Positions 1 through 10,339 of a DNA stretch of 64,000 nucleotides are shown here, in pieces. Source of the DNA: Nioella nitratireducens. Lineage in GTDB: Bacteria; Pseudomonadota; Alphaproteobacteria; Rhodobacterales; Rhodobacteraceae. Positions within the stretch are counted from its first letter, which is position 1, and each line of letters opens with the position of its first letter. The position numbers and the translations under genes were made by a program. The stretch covers positions 1 to 64,000 of the forward strand of contig NZ_MNBW01000017.1 in assembly GCF_001879715.1 (NCBI RefSeq), written 5' to 3'. The notes under the pieces are model-generated. The model worked only from the letters and a program-made list of their open reading frames with translations. It was not told the origin of the DNA and ran no database searches.

Positions 1-46
1 CGACCTTCGCCTTGAACTCGGGCGCGTGCTGCTTGCGTTTCGACAT
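1..46 (-). CDS. IS3-family transposase OrfA, N-terminal fragment (runs off the window)
   Basis: Fifteen codons are visible, reading MSKRKQHAPEFKAKV, the typical start of an IS3 OrfA (the small helix-turn-helix protein that is frameshift-fused to the DDE-containing OrfB to make active transposase). An AAGGAGAT ribosome binding site lies just upstream of the ATG at 46. Only the first residues are present, so intactness of the element cannot be judged here. The match is to remembered family sequence, not a search. Confidence 0.8.
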   Translation of the reverse strand, partial: MSKRKQHAPEFKAKV

Positions 47-128
47 CTCTGATCTCCTTCTCGTCGAAGATCAGCAAACTGCAATTCGTAGCTTATGTCA
101 GTGTCCGAAATTCGGGGGGTAGCTCACA
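1..128 (-). mobile_element. IS3-family insertion sequence, one terminus (rest outside window)
   Basis: The reverse strand reads TGTGAGCTACCCCCCGAATT from about position 128, then a short leader, a ribosome binding site and the start of an IS3-type OrfA. IS3 elements characteristically end in TG...CA, and the CCCCGAATTTCGGACACTG-like end is familiar from this family. The exact outer base (126 or 128) cannot be fixed without the other end and the target duplication. The element has inserted into the nuclease gene that follows it. Confidence 0.75.
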
Positions 129-682
129 TCGTCGACCTTCATGTGTTCTGGCAAAATGAGCGTTCGGTGATGCGCGGCTCCTTCCGCAAGAGCGAAAGGT
201 GTCGGAGCTACATACATTTTGCGGTCGCGCACGAGGATATCGCCGTAGCTGCCAAATCCCCGAAAGCTCTTGTTTTTATGCTCGTATGTGTTGTCGGCGT
301 TTAGAAAACTACCATGACAAATAACAAGATCAAGCACAGGATAGCGATTTCCGTCTGGGTTCACTGGATAGCGGCCAAAAACATAGAAGACTTGCCGACC
401 GTTGTGTTCTCCACACGGAAGTTGACTGTTGCAATCGTAGTCCGCGTCACGCCCTGGATATGCCAACCCCTTCAGTTCGTAGCCTTCGGTGTGGCGCACG
501 AGTTTGAAGTCAGGATAGGTGTTTCGGCCAGGCTCATCGTAGTTTTCACCAAGATCATCTAGGCGAGATTTGAACCAGTTTTGGAAATGGAACTCTTTGT
601 CGTTCCGCCCCTCACGCTCAATGAGAACATTTTCGCGCATAGCGGATACGCAGTGTTTGAAGATTGTACTGACTAGACTCAC
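98..682 (-). CDS. PD-(D/E)XK nuclease, predicted restriction endonuclease, C-terminus cut by IS3 element
   Basis: The frame starts with GTG at 682, overlapping the methylase stop by 4 nt (GTGA), so the two are translationally coupled. Residues 57-71 read PDFKLVRHTEGYELK, a clean PD-x10-E-x-K nuclease active site, preceded by a helix with an acidic residue (E30), as in many type II restriction enzymes. The last nine residues (VSYPPNFGH) and the stop codon come from the IS end, so the native C-terminus is lost. 194 residues remain; the original length is unknown. Target specificity cannot be read. It may be inactive, leaving an orphan methylase, or the core fold may survive. Confidence 0.65.
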   Translation of the reverse strand: MSLVSTIFKHCVSAMRENVLIEREGRNDKEFHFQNWFKSRLDDLGENYDEPGRNTYPDFKLVRHTEGYELKGLAYPGRDADYDCNSQLPCGEHNGRQVFYVFGRYPVNPDGNRYPVLDLVICHGSFLNADNTYEHKNKSFRGFGSYGDILVRDRKMYVAPTPFALAEGAAHHRTLILPEHMKVDDVSYPPNFGH

Positions 683-2895
683 GACTTGACCTCGGTTTCT
701 ACACTTTTTTCAACAATATGAAGACTTTCAATGGTGGCTTCGATCTCAGGGCCACTGGCCTCCAGCAAGGACAGAGCACTTTCCAGTGAATGGGAGCGCG
801 AGAGCTGGCGGATAAGTTGCGCCATGATGATGATCCGCACGTCATTACGGCTGAGCTTGCGACCCGACCTACGAAGTCGCGCAACCTGGTTCGCAGCCTT
901 CGGAGTGATCGTTCCCCAAAGATCGCCGTTCCATTGGTGCTTTTCGAGTGTTGAGCGCTTGCGGCAAACCAGCACGATATCAAGATCAATGGGCTCTTTG
1001 GCCTGAAGCTTTGGCATGGCCACCGACATCTCGGCCTTGATCGGGAACGCCGCGCTGATGCCAAAGCCTGCCTCCATCAGCGCATGGAGAACGGAACTCC
1101 AGCCTTCCGAACGCGAATGATGGTATGTGAAGGCGAGCACACCTTGGTCAGAAAGCACGCGGTGACACTCTGCCCAAACTGCGCCAAGACGCTCAGTGAA
1201 CGCATCAACGTTGGCGTTTTGCACTTCAGAAGGCGAGCGCGTCGTTTCGATGGCTCGCGTCCCATCTTCGCCAAGGATATGGCGCTGCCAGACGTGGAAG
1301 AAGTCGGCGAGCTGCGAATAGTGTACGTTATCGAAAAACGGCGGGTCGGTGATGATGGCATCGACCGCACCGTCCTCGATGTCGGTGACGCTAGAGTCCC
1401 CACAAGATAGGTAGACGCGCTTGCCGTTTTTGAATGACGGGAAGTCCTGGGCGAGGTCAAAGCCGAGAGGTTCCGATAGGCCATAAACCTTTTCGGTCTT
1501 GTTCTTCTGACCTGGTTCTCTCTGTAAGCGCAACTCGAAGGGATCGTCGGCGTAGTCGAGCGCGCGGCGAATTCGTCCTTCGAACATTGTCATGAATGAT
1601 CCTGAACTCTTGGGCGTTCCCCAAACATTGGCTTCCAGAGGCACACGTTCAGGCTTCAGAATGTGATGCGCGAACATGTGTCGGACCGCGCCCGTGCCCT
1701 CCCCCTTGTACGAGGTGAACAAGTTATTGAATTCCAGCGCTCCCGAGAAAAGGCAGGTGAACAACTCGCGAAGAACTGGCTCCTGTATCTCGCGAATGCG
1801 ATCCGCCAAGATTGACAAGGAGAGAAGCTGGCGCGCGTTGAACATCTCATGCCAGTGTCGGTAGTTGTATCCGAGCGCCTGATTGGTGTTGTAGCCTGGC
1901 TCGATACCGACAACAGGATACGCATTTGGGCGTGCGGCCAACAATTCTTCAGCACGCGCATAGGACTGGCGATCTTCGTCGGTTGCCGCCGCGTAGACTT
2001 TCTTGCCGTCCGCCGTAAGCACCAGCTTGGCATAAAGGCGGTGATCTGGGGGCGCATTCCGTTCGCGGATCGTCTTCGCGATTGGAAAGGTGTGATCGCA
2101 ACTTGGGCAAGTCGCCTTTTGTCCACTCGCAGGGCCGATCTGCGGATTGAATTCCGAAGCGCAGCTTGTGCAAGTGGCATGTTCGGCATCATAGCGCACG
2201 GCATTCACTTCGCCGCAGGAAGGACAGACAGCTTGCGCCTCTGGGTGGCGCCGCGCGTAGGCATGTTTGGCAAACACTCTAGACGAGAAAAGGTCGACGC
2301 TTGTCTTGCATTCGGGGCAATCGACCTGCTTGACCCAGAAATAGTAAAGGACGTCTGCCTTCGTATCATCAGGCAAAACCGTCTTGTATTGAGCGCGGAT
2401 TTGATCGGCCACGTCTCGTTCTATCTCGCGGAAAGTTCGCAAGACTGCTTCACGGTCATGAAAGGCAAGCGCGTTACGGACGAGGAAATGCGCGACGGGG
2501 TTGATATCCCTTCCAATGGCACGAGCGCCTAACTTTGCCGCCTCACCGATTGTCGTTCCGCTTCCCATGAATGGGTCAAAGACGGTCAGGTCTTTCACGC
2601 GAATAGGGCGATAGAAAGCGTTCAATACATCGGTGCCAGAGGGCGTCAACGCGCCAAGGGCAATGGCGCGGAACACCGTGCCAAGGCGTTGCGCCCACCA
2701 TTTGTGAATGTGGTAGATGGGGCGGTTGATCTCTTTGCGCCAGCTCTCGACTTCGGCAACGTCGCTGATAGCCTCAAAGGGAAACTCGTCGTCTTCAAGC
2801 GAGCAAGGACCAGAGAATGGCGCAAGCGTAACGACGGCATCCTCATCGGCTCCGAAGTCGAAACGTTCTTGATGTTTTTGGCTGCTGCTCATCAT
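679..2895 (-). CDS. DUF1156-like DNA methyltransferase with zinc-ribbon insert
   Basis: This 738-aa protein is a predicted SAM-dependent DNA amino-methyltransferase. Residues 107-115 DPFMGSGTT form the SAM-binding motif I, and residues 517-520 DPPF followed by FDNVHY form the catalytic motif IV. The N-terminal HIHKWWAQR (about 63-70) is typical of DUF1156-type methylases. Between the two halves sit four CxxC pairs (C193/196, C224/227, C242/245, C263/266), which should bind two zinc ions. It overlaps the downstream nuclease by 4 nt. The region is visibly less GC-rich than the core genome to the right, in keeping with transfer. Start chosen at 2895 after a GAGG box; 2892 is also possible. Whether the product modifies A-N6 or C-N4 cannot be decided. 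Confidence 0.8.
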   Translation of the reverse strand: MMSSSQKHQERFDFGADEDAVVTLAPFSGPCSLEDDEFPFEAISDVAEVESWRKEINRPIYHIHKWWAQRLGTVFRAIALGALTPSGTDVLNAFYRPIRVKDLTVFDPFMGSGTTIGEAAKLGARAIGRDINPVAHFLVRNALAFHDREAVLRTFREIERDVADQIRAQYKTVLPDDTKADVLYYFWVKQVDCPECKTSVDLFSSRVFAKHAYARRHPEAQAVCPSCGEVNAVRYDAEHATCTSCASEFNPQIGPASGQKATCPSCDHTFPIAKTIRERNAPPDHRLYAKLVLTADGKKVYAAATDEDRQSYARAEELLAARPNAYPVVGIEPGYNTNQALGYNYRHWHEMFNARQLLSLSILADRIREIQEPVLRELFTCLFSGALEFNNLFTSYKGEGTGAVRHMFAHHILKPERVPLEANVWGTPKSSGSFMTMFEGRIRRALDYADDPFELRLQREPGQKNKTEKVYGLSEPLGFDLAQDFPSFKNGKRVYLSCGDSSVTDIEDGAVDAIITDPPFFDNVHYSQLADFFHVWQRHILGEDGTRAIETTRSPSEVQNANVDAFTERLGAVWAECHRVLSDQGVLAFTYHHSRSEGWSSVLHALMEAGFGISAAFPIKAEMSVAMPKLQAKEPIDLDIVLVCRKRSTLEKHQWNGDLWGTITPKAANQVARLRRSGRKLSRNDVRIIIMAQLIRQLSRSHSLESALSLLEASGPEIEATIESLHIVEKSVETEVKS

Positions 2896-3460
2896 GTTGC
2901 CTCGGCGGGTAGAATATCACCTGCAATCTGGTGTCGCACCCGTGAAAACGCAAAATCTTCCACTTTTCCACAGCGCGGGCACTCTATGCAGTAGAGAGTC
3001 AGTGATGGCAGGAAGCGCTCCGAATCGCAAGAAAGCGTTTACCCGACGAACTGGGCTCAGGGGCGGCGAAAGGTCCTCTGATCTTGGTTCACCTTCGACA
3101 AGATGGCGGCATCCAAACGGCGCACGGTTGGTCAGGGATGCAAGGGGCACGAAGGCTCCTGCTCGATGGGATGGTTCCAAGGACAGGGTAGCGCGAAAGC
3201 TCCCTTCCTGGTCTCGATGAAATCGTCTCCATGAAATGGTCATGGGGGTATCGGGGGGAGCAGGAACGCTCCCCTGATTGGTGATCGGACGGCCAGACGT
3301 TCGTGCATGGTTCGGTGCAGGTGGAGAGGCACTTCTCCAAGCCCTGCGAGTGGTTGATCGGCGATACGATCTTCTGGCTCTGGAACGGGTTCAATGCCCT
3401 GGAAGAGCCACGGCCTGGGGGATGCAACGGGGGCGCGCAGCGAGCCCCCTTGCCAAGATG

Positions 3461-3477
3461 GTGTTGTAGTACAACAC
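3461..3477. promoter_or_regulatory. 17-bp near-perfect palindrome, candidate operator
   Basis: GTGTTGTA-G-TACAACAC has 8-bp perfect arms about one centre base. It lies about 155 bp upstream of the coupling-protein start. The GTTGTA half resembles the arm of the 6712-6726 dyad in front of the recombinase operon, so one island-encoded repressor could in principle act at both. Confidence 0.4.
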
Positions 3478-3597
3478 ACATCTTGCGGTGGCTCTTAACC
3501 AAGATTTTCTCGTCCTATCAGGTATTTGGGCGCGCATACCTAACAGGATTCCATCGAACACCGTGAAGCACGGATCATCACGAAACCGTGATCTCAT

Positions 3598-3626
3598 TTG
3601 ACAAATGGACCGAAGAGTCTTGTAGA
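3598..3626 (+). promoter_or_regulatory. Candidate promoter of the traG operon, probably giving a leaderless mRNA
   Basis: TTGACA at 3598-3603 is followed after 17 bases by TGTAGA at 3621-3626. Transcription would begin about at 3633, which is the A of the traG ATG. No purine-rich ribosome binding site precedes that ATG, which agrees with leaderless translation. Confidence 0.45.
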
Positions 3627-3632
3627 GTCTAG

Positions 3633-5312
3633 ATGAGACACGAACGCGCACACAATCCAATCGGGAAGTTTTTAGGCGGCGGATCAGTCATTGCGATTGC
3701 CGCCGCTTTGTCACGTGCCACAGGCGCGGCGAGTGATCCCGTCTCTGCCGCCTACTCGGGCTTCATGCTCCTGGCGGGCATCTGGCTCGTCGCGAGCGGC
3801 ACCCTCGATCTCATCCGCAAGATTGCCCTGCGCATTGCGCGCAAGCGGGCCGAGAAGCCCACGGGCGTCTATGGCGAGGCCAAGCTGGCCACGCCGCAGG
3901 ACTGCGCCGATGCTGGCCTGACAAAGCCGAACGGATTGTTCCTCGGGATGCTGCGCGGCATACCGATCTTCTTCAACGGCAAGGCGCACCTCATCACCGT
4001 TGCCCCCGCTCGGCAGGGCAAAGGCATCACGGTCGTCATCCCGAACCTGCTGCACTATGCGGGCTCGGTTTTCGTCACCGATCCGAAGGGTGAACTTGCT
4101 GCCGTAACGGCACGGCATCGGCGCGAGCGGTTTGGACAGAAGATCATCTATCTAAATCCGTGGGGGCTGCACGGCCTTCCGCGTCATCGCTACAACCCGC
4201 TCCAGCCGCTCATCGAGATGGAGGCTGATCCGCGCCGCCATCATGAGCTGGGCGATGCGGCACGGGCGCTTGCCCTGCAACTGATCCCCGAACCTGCGGG
4301 CGGGGATAAGAACCAGTATTTCAGGGACGCCTCGCGCAACCTGCTCGAAGGTCTGATCCTCTACCTAGTAACCCGAGGCAGGCCCGAGCGTTGCACGCTG
4401 CCCGAACTCTGGCGGCTCGTCAAAAACACCGAACTGCTGGAAATGACCTTCATTGCGATGGCGGATTCAGACGCCCTCGACGGCATTGTCATGGCCTATG
4501 GCAAGGAATTCCTGAACCAGCTCGAAGACGGCGCAAAGCAATTCACGGATTTCCGCACGGGCGTTTCGAACGCGCTCCAGATTTTCCGCCCTGGCGGATT
4601 GTTGGCCGAGGCCGCGTCGGGCTCGGATGTGACCCTGCAAGACCTCAAGACCGAAAGCACGACGGTCTATGTGATGATCCCCGCCGAACGGATCAGCGAA
4701 TACGGCGTCTGGCTGGCCTTGGTGACAAAGCACGCCATCAACGCGGTCGCCACGGGGCAGCGCGGCGAGCAGGTTCTGTTCCTGCTCGACGAGTTTGCCA
4801 ACATGGGGCGGATCGCGGGGCTTTCCGAAGCCCTGACGCTCCTGCCAGGTTATGGCGTCCGCGTTTGGTCCATCGTGCAAGACCTTTCGCATCTGGCGCA
4901 GGTCTATGGCCGCGACACAGCGAACATCATCCTGAGCCAGTCCGAGGTGAAGCAATTCTTCGCGGTGCAGGACATGGACCTCGCGCAGCGGCTGTCAAAG
5001 CAAATGGGCGAGCAATCCATCGTCACGCGCAGCTACAATCTCGGCCAGCCCGATGCGGACGAACTGAACGTCAGCGTCTCCGAGCGCGGCGTGTCGCTCA
5101 TGCTGCCGCAGGACATCATGGGTCTGCCCGACGATCACCAGCTAGTTTTCGTGAAATCCGCCCCGCCCATTCTGGCCGAGAAGGTTCCGTATTGGGACGT
5201 GTCGCCTTGGGTGGATTGGGCCGATCAGAACCCCATGGAAGGCGATCACCCGCGTGGCGGCAAGCCGCGCCTGCGCCTTCGCTACACCATCAAGGGAGGC
5301 AAGCATGACTGA
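3633..5312 (+). CDS. traG: TraG/VirD4-type IV coupling protein (conjugative transfer ATPase)
   Basis: This 559-aa protein belongs to the family that couples DNA-relaxase complexes to a type IV secretion channel and drives DNA export. Two hydrophobic segments near residues 15-60 would anchor it in the inner membrane. Residues 124-133 (APARQGKGIT) are the Walker A loop in the form usual for TraG, and LLDEF at 384-388 is Walker B. It heads a plus-strand operon, overlapping the next gene by 8 nt. No relaxase or mating-pair genes are visible, so it may serve a mobilisable rather than self-transmissible element, or partners lie left of the window. Confidence 0.85.
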   Translation: MRHERAHNPIGKFLGGGSVIAIAAALSRATGAASDPVSAAYSGFMLLAGIWLVASGTLDLIRKIALRIARKRAEKPTGVYGEAKLATPQDCADAGLTKPNGLFLGMLRGIPIFFNGKAHLITVAPARQGKGITVVIPNLLHYAGSVFVTDPKGELAAVTARHRRERFGQKIIYLNPWGLHGLPRHRYNPLQPLIEMEADPRRHHELGDAARALALQLIPEPAGGDKNQYFRDASRNLLEGLILYLVTRGRPERCTLPELWRLVKNTELLEMTFIAMADSDALDGIVMAYGKEFLNQLEDGAKQFTDFRTGVSNALQIFRPGGLLAEAASGSDVTLQDLKTESTTVYVMIPAERISEYGVWLALVTKHAINAVATGQRGEQVLFLLDEFANMGRIAGLSEALTLLPGYGVRVWSIVQDLSHLAQVYGRDTANIILSQSEVKQFFAVQDMDLAQRLSKQMGEQSIVTRSYNLGQPDADELNVSVSERGVSLMLPQDIMGLPDDHQLVFVKSAPPILAEKVPYWDVSPWVDWADQNPMEGDHPRGGKPRLRLRYTIKGGKHD

Positions 5313-5694
5313 GGTGAAAGTCGTAGTCCTTGGCCGCAAGCCGCCGCGCCCGCGCCGCTTCAAGTGGCTGCGGACGACGCGGATCAAGCAGGCGCAGCCG
5401 AAGCCAGGCACCGCCTTCCGCCTTGTCAAAGTTGCTTGGTGGATCGTGAAGCCGCGCCGCGCAAGCTGGGCGCTCGCCTCAATCGTCGCCATAGTGGTCA
5501 TGTTCGGCACGCCGCACATGCTCTTGACCTATCAGTGCCTCTGGCGCGGCACGCCTGGGCAGCGCTGCACCGCCTGCTCGTACATCGGGGTGCAGGGCAT
5601 GCGTGGGTATGTCGGTCTCGACGGCAACTGCCCTCTCATCATGCTGCTGCCCGTCGATTGGGCGGCAGTGAAAAAGCAATTCCTGACGCAATGA
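5305..5694 (+). CDS. Small membrane protein of the coupling-protein operon, unknown function
   Basis: The 129-aa product starts at an ATG preceded by AGGGAGGC and overlaps the end of the coupling-protein gene by 8 nt. The N-terminal 45 residues are strongly basic (many K and R), then comes one membrane segment (about WALASIVAIVVMFGTPHMLL), then a region with cysteines in CLWRGTPGQRCTAC. One membrane pass with a basic cytoplasmic face and a Cys-containing outer part is all that can be said. Its position suggests it assists the coupling protein. I do not recognise the family. Confidence 0.6.
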   Translation: MTEVKVVVLGRKPPRPRRFKWLRTTRIKQAQPKPGTAFRLVKVAWWIVKPRRASWALASIVAIVVMFGTPHMLLTYQCLWRGTPGQRCTACSYIGVQGMRGYVGLDGNCPLIMLLPVDWAAVKKQFLTQ

Positions 5695-5717
5695 ACGATT
5701 TCCAAAGGAGCGAGACC

Positions 5718-6377
5718 ATGAGCCTTGTCGAAGAGACAAAACTTAGGATCACGGGCAAGCCGCGCCTGACGCGGCTCGGGAACAGTGTGAGGCTGACTGC
5801 CACGCATCGCCTGCCCTCCAGCGGAGACGAGGCTGTGACAGCGTTCCGCATCATGGGCGCTGTTGGTGCTGTCGCCGTTCTGGTGGCACAATACCGCCCC
5901 GAACTCCCGCCCGATCCGAACGCCAATATCTTCCTCGAATTCGGCAACAGTGTCGTTGCGGGCCTCTCGAATGCAGTCGCCCGCCTGGGCGAAGTCATCG
6001 AGCAACGCACGCTCGACGTGCCGCTGGAAAGTCTTCGCGGGTGGGGTCTGGCGTTGGCCGTCTTCGGCGGCGAATGGCTGTTCCGCAATTCGGGGCTGTT
6101 CGATCTCTACATGTACCTGACCAATCGGGAAGAGGTGAAGATCACGATTGACGGCGAAACCCTGTCGGTTCGGCGCGGGACGTTTGGCCTGCCCAAGCGG
6201 TTTTCGCGGGATGGCATTCAAGATGTTCTGATCCTGCCCAACCACAAGACGGGCCATGATGTTGTGCTCCAGCATGACGGCGATCTGAAGCGCCTAGCGA
6301 GCATCTATGGCGATCTGACGAGGCCGACGCTTTTCAAGCTGAAACTCACAGAAGCGCTGAACAAAGCGACGCACTAG
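5718..6377 (+). CDS. Conserved-looking membrane-associated protein of the coupling-protein operon, unknown function
   Basis: The start at 5718 is preceded by AAAGGAG at the right distance. An in-frame ATG at 5691 overlaps the previous stop (ATGA) and would add nine residues. The 219-aa product has a hydrophobic segment near residues 40-55, a second at about 110-125 (GWGLALAVFGGEWLF), and then a soluble C-terminal part rich in short strands (VKITIDGETLSVRRGTFGL...) that could be a PH-like domain. That last point is an impression from strand pattern. Function unknown; probably acts with the coupling protein. Confidence 0.55.
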   Translation: MSLVEETKLRITGKPRLTRLGNSVRLTATHRLPSSGDEAVTAFRIMGAVGAVAVLVAQYRPELPPDPNANIFLEFGNSVVAGLSNAVARLGEVIEQRTLDVPLESLRGWGLALAVFGGEWLFRNSGLFDLYMYLTNREEVKITIDGETLSVRRGTFGLPKRFSRDGIQDVLILPNHKTGHDVVLQHDGDLKRLASIYGDLTRPTLFKLKLTEALNKATH

Positions 6378-6450
6378 CGGGCGCGGGCAAAGAACAGCCC
6401 GCATCCGTTGGGACAGTACAAACTTCAAACCATCACAGAAGGACAAAGCA

Positions 6451-6606
6451 ATGTCGAACCAACAACATCAACAAGGGCAAAGAGACGCCCAACAGGGCAA
6501 AGGCCCTCAGAACACTCACGGCATGAACCATCAGGCCGCCAACAGCTACAACGCGGGCTACCGACAGGGCGCTAGCGGAAATAACGGAAATGGAGGCAAC
6601 AAGTGA
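6451..6606 (+). CDS. 51-aa Q/N/G-rich small protein
   Basis: An ATG at 6451 follows AGAAGGA. The product begins MSNQQHQQGQRDAQQGKGP and ends NNGNGGNK, with no hydrophobic segment: glutamine, asparagine and glycine dominate, so it is probably disordered. The good ribosome binding site and the hairpin directly after the stop (6613-6637) support a real last gene of the coupling-protein operon. Repeats of the pattern (xxQGQxDAxxGK) resemble small proteins often seen beside mobile-element genes. Function unknown. Confidence 0.55.
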   Translation: MSNQQHQQGQRDAQQGKGPQNTHGMNHQAANSYNAGYRQGASGNNGNGGNK

Positions 6607-6612
6607 TGCCAA

Positions 6613-6637
6613 GCGGGCCGCTGTAGCGGCGGCCCGC
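6613..6637 (+). terminator. Hairpin after the coupling-protein operon
   Basis: GCGGGCCGC and GCGGCCCGC form perfect 9-bp arms around a 7-base loop, starting 6 bases after the stop of the 51-aa gene. There is no T-run behind it, so it may be a Rho-dependent or mRNA-protecting end. Confidence 0.5.
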
Positions 6638-6702
6638 ACCGCAAGCTCAGTTCACAATGCACGAACAACCCACTGAAAAAATGCAAAAAGTCACCCAGAA
6701 TT

Positions 6703-6731
6703 TTACGAACAACAACCAAAGGTTGTATACT
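6703..6731 (+). promoter_or_regulatory. Candidate promoter and overlapping operator of the recombinase operon
   Basis: A good -10 box TATACT (6726-6731) lies 17 bases after TTACGA (6703-6708). Between them, ACAACC-AAA-GGTTGT (6712-6726) is a perfect dyad that touches the -10 box, a typical place for repression. The start codon of the 115-aa gene is 43 bases downstream. Confidence 0.45.
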
Positions 6732-6773
6732 TAAAGATAGGGCATCGTTCGCGCTGTCCAGAAAGGTAAGACC

Positions 6774-7117
6774 ATGAAAGACGATATCAGAAACGGCAAC
6801 GGCACTAGCCTCTCTGAGAATTTCGCCTCTTCGGCGCAGCGCACCCTGACAATCGACGTGGCCGCGTATCAGGAATTCCTTGATAACCCCGACATGTCGC
6901 CAGAGCAGAGAGAAGACTTTCTGCTCGCCATTTGGAGCGTTGTCGTGACGTTTGTAGAACTCGGGTTCGGCGTCCATCCGCTGCAAGAAATCAGTGGAAA
7001 AGAGGGCGAAACGGGCGATCAGCGTCCCAAAGCGGCCTTCGATCAGGTAAGATCAAAGGATCAGCGAATACACAGAAACGATAGAGATTCCGGCCCTTCG
7101 GGCAGTCTGGAGATAGA

Positions 7118-7121
<4 letters not shown>
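6774..7121 (+). CDS. Small acidic protein coupled to serine recombinase, unknown function
   Basis: The 115-aa product starts at an ATG after AAAGGTAAG and overlaps the recombinase start by 4 nt (ATGA). Residues 27-67 (TIDVAAYQEFLDNPDMSPEQ... then VTFVELGFGVHP) form a compact helical core. From memory, this pattern recurs in small proteins directly upstream of large serine recombinases in Alphaproteobacteria. The tail after residue 75 is polar and probably disordered. The tight coupling suggests a helper of recombination, perhaps a directionality factor. That is inference. Confidence 0.6.
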
Positions 7122-9568
<2,447 letters not shown>

Positions 9569-10339
9569 CATGTCCGCCGATCCCGACAGCCCCGTCCACC
9601 TGATGGTGATCGACCATTTGGGGCATGGGATGAGCGCCCGCGACGTGCCGACTGTGATGTTCACCGAACATGCCGCGATGCTGGATGAGCTGGCCCGCCG
9701 CCGCGCGCCGCGTCCGGCGTTCACAAGCTTTTTCATTGGCGGCGGCAGCTACTCTATCCCCCGCGCGTTTCAGAACCACGGCACCGGTGCGATGACCGTG
9801 GCCGAGATCGACCCCGCCGTGACGGCGCTGGCCGAACGGGACTTCTGGTTTGACCCTGCCGGTATCACCATCCTGCACGAAGACGCGCGCCGCGCCCTGC
9901 TGACGCGGCCCGACACGCACTATGATGTGATTATCGGCGACGCGTTCACCGATGTGGTGGTGCCCGTTCATCTGGTGACGCGAGAATTCTTCGAACTGGC
10001 CCGCGACCGGCTGACCGAGGATGGCACCTTGCTGATGAATGTCATCGACTACGAGGACCGGTTGCAGGCGCTGTCCTCGGTGGTGGCGACGCTGCAAGAG
10101 GTCTTCCCGAGTGTCGAGGTCTGGACCCAAGCGGGCCCGCCAGAGCCGGGCAGCCGCATGGTCTTTGTGATCGCGGCGGGAAACCAGCCCTCGCCCTTCG
10201 ACACGTTTAACGCGCCAATGCCCTACCGGATGACCTTCGGCGCGCTCGCGGACCGGTTCGTGCAGCAACTGGCCGATGCGCGCGGGCAGGTGCTGACCGA
10301 CGATTACGCCCCCATAGACCGGTTGATCGGGCGGCCGGA

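Larger units (their letters stand above)
2896..3632. other. Non-coding, inverted-repeat-rich region between divergent modules (candidate control region or oriT)
   Basis: No convincing gene is seen in these 737 bases. They hold several perfect inverted repeats: CTCTA-5-TAGAG (2982-2996), CGAT-3-ATCG (3215-3225), CCATGA-5-TCATGG (3229-3245), GGGGAGC-6-GCTCCCC (3255-3274), GGGGGC-9-GCCCCC (3429-3449) and GTGTTGTA-1-TACAACAC (3461-3477). A short stretch around 3325-3410 has codon-like composition and might be a gene remnant. The position next to a coupling-protein gene makes an origin of transfer possible, but no nick-site consensus was recognised. Confidence 0.45.

Noticed and set aside
3089-3502. 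Reverse-strand open frame of 137 codons in the island spacer
   Set aside because: Composition is not protein-like, there is no ribosome binding site, and it crosses several inverted repeats.
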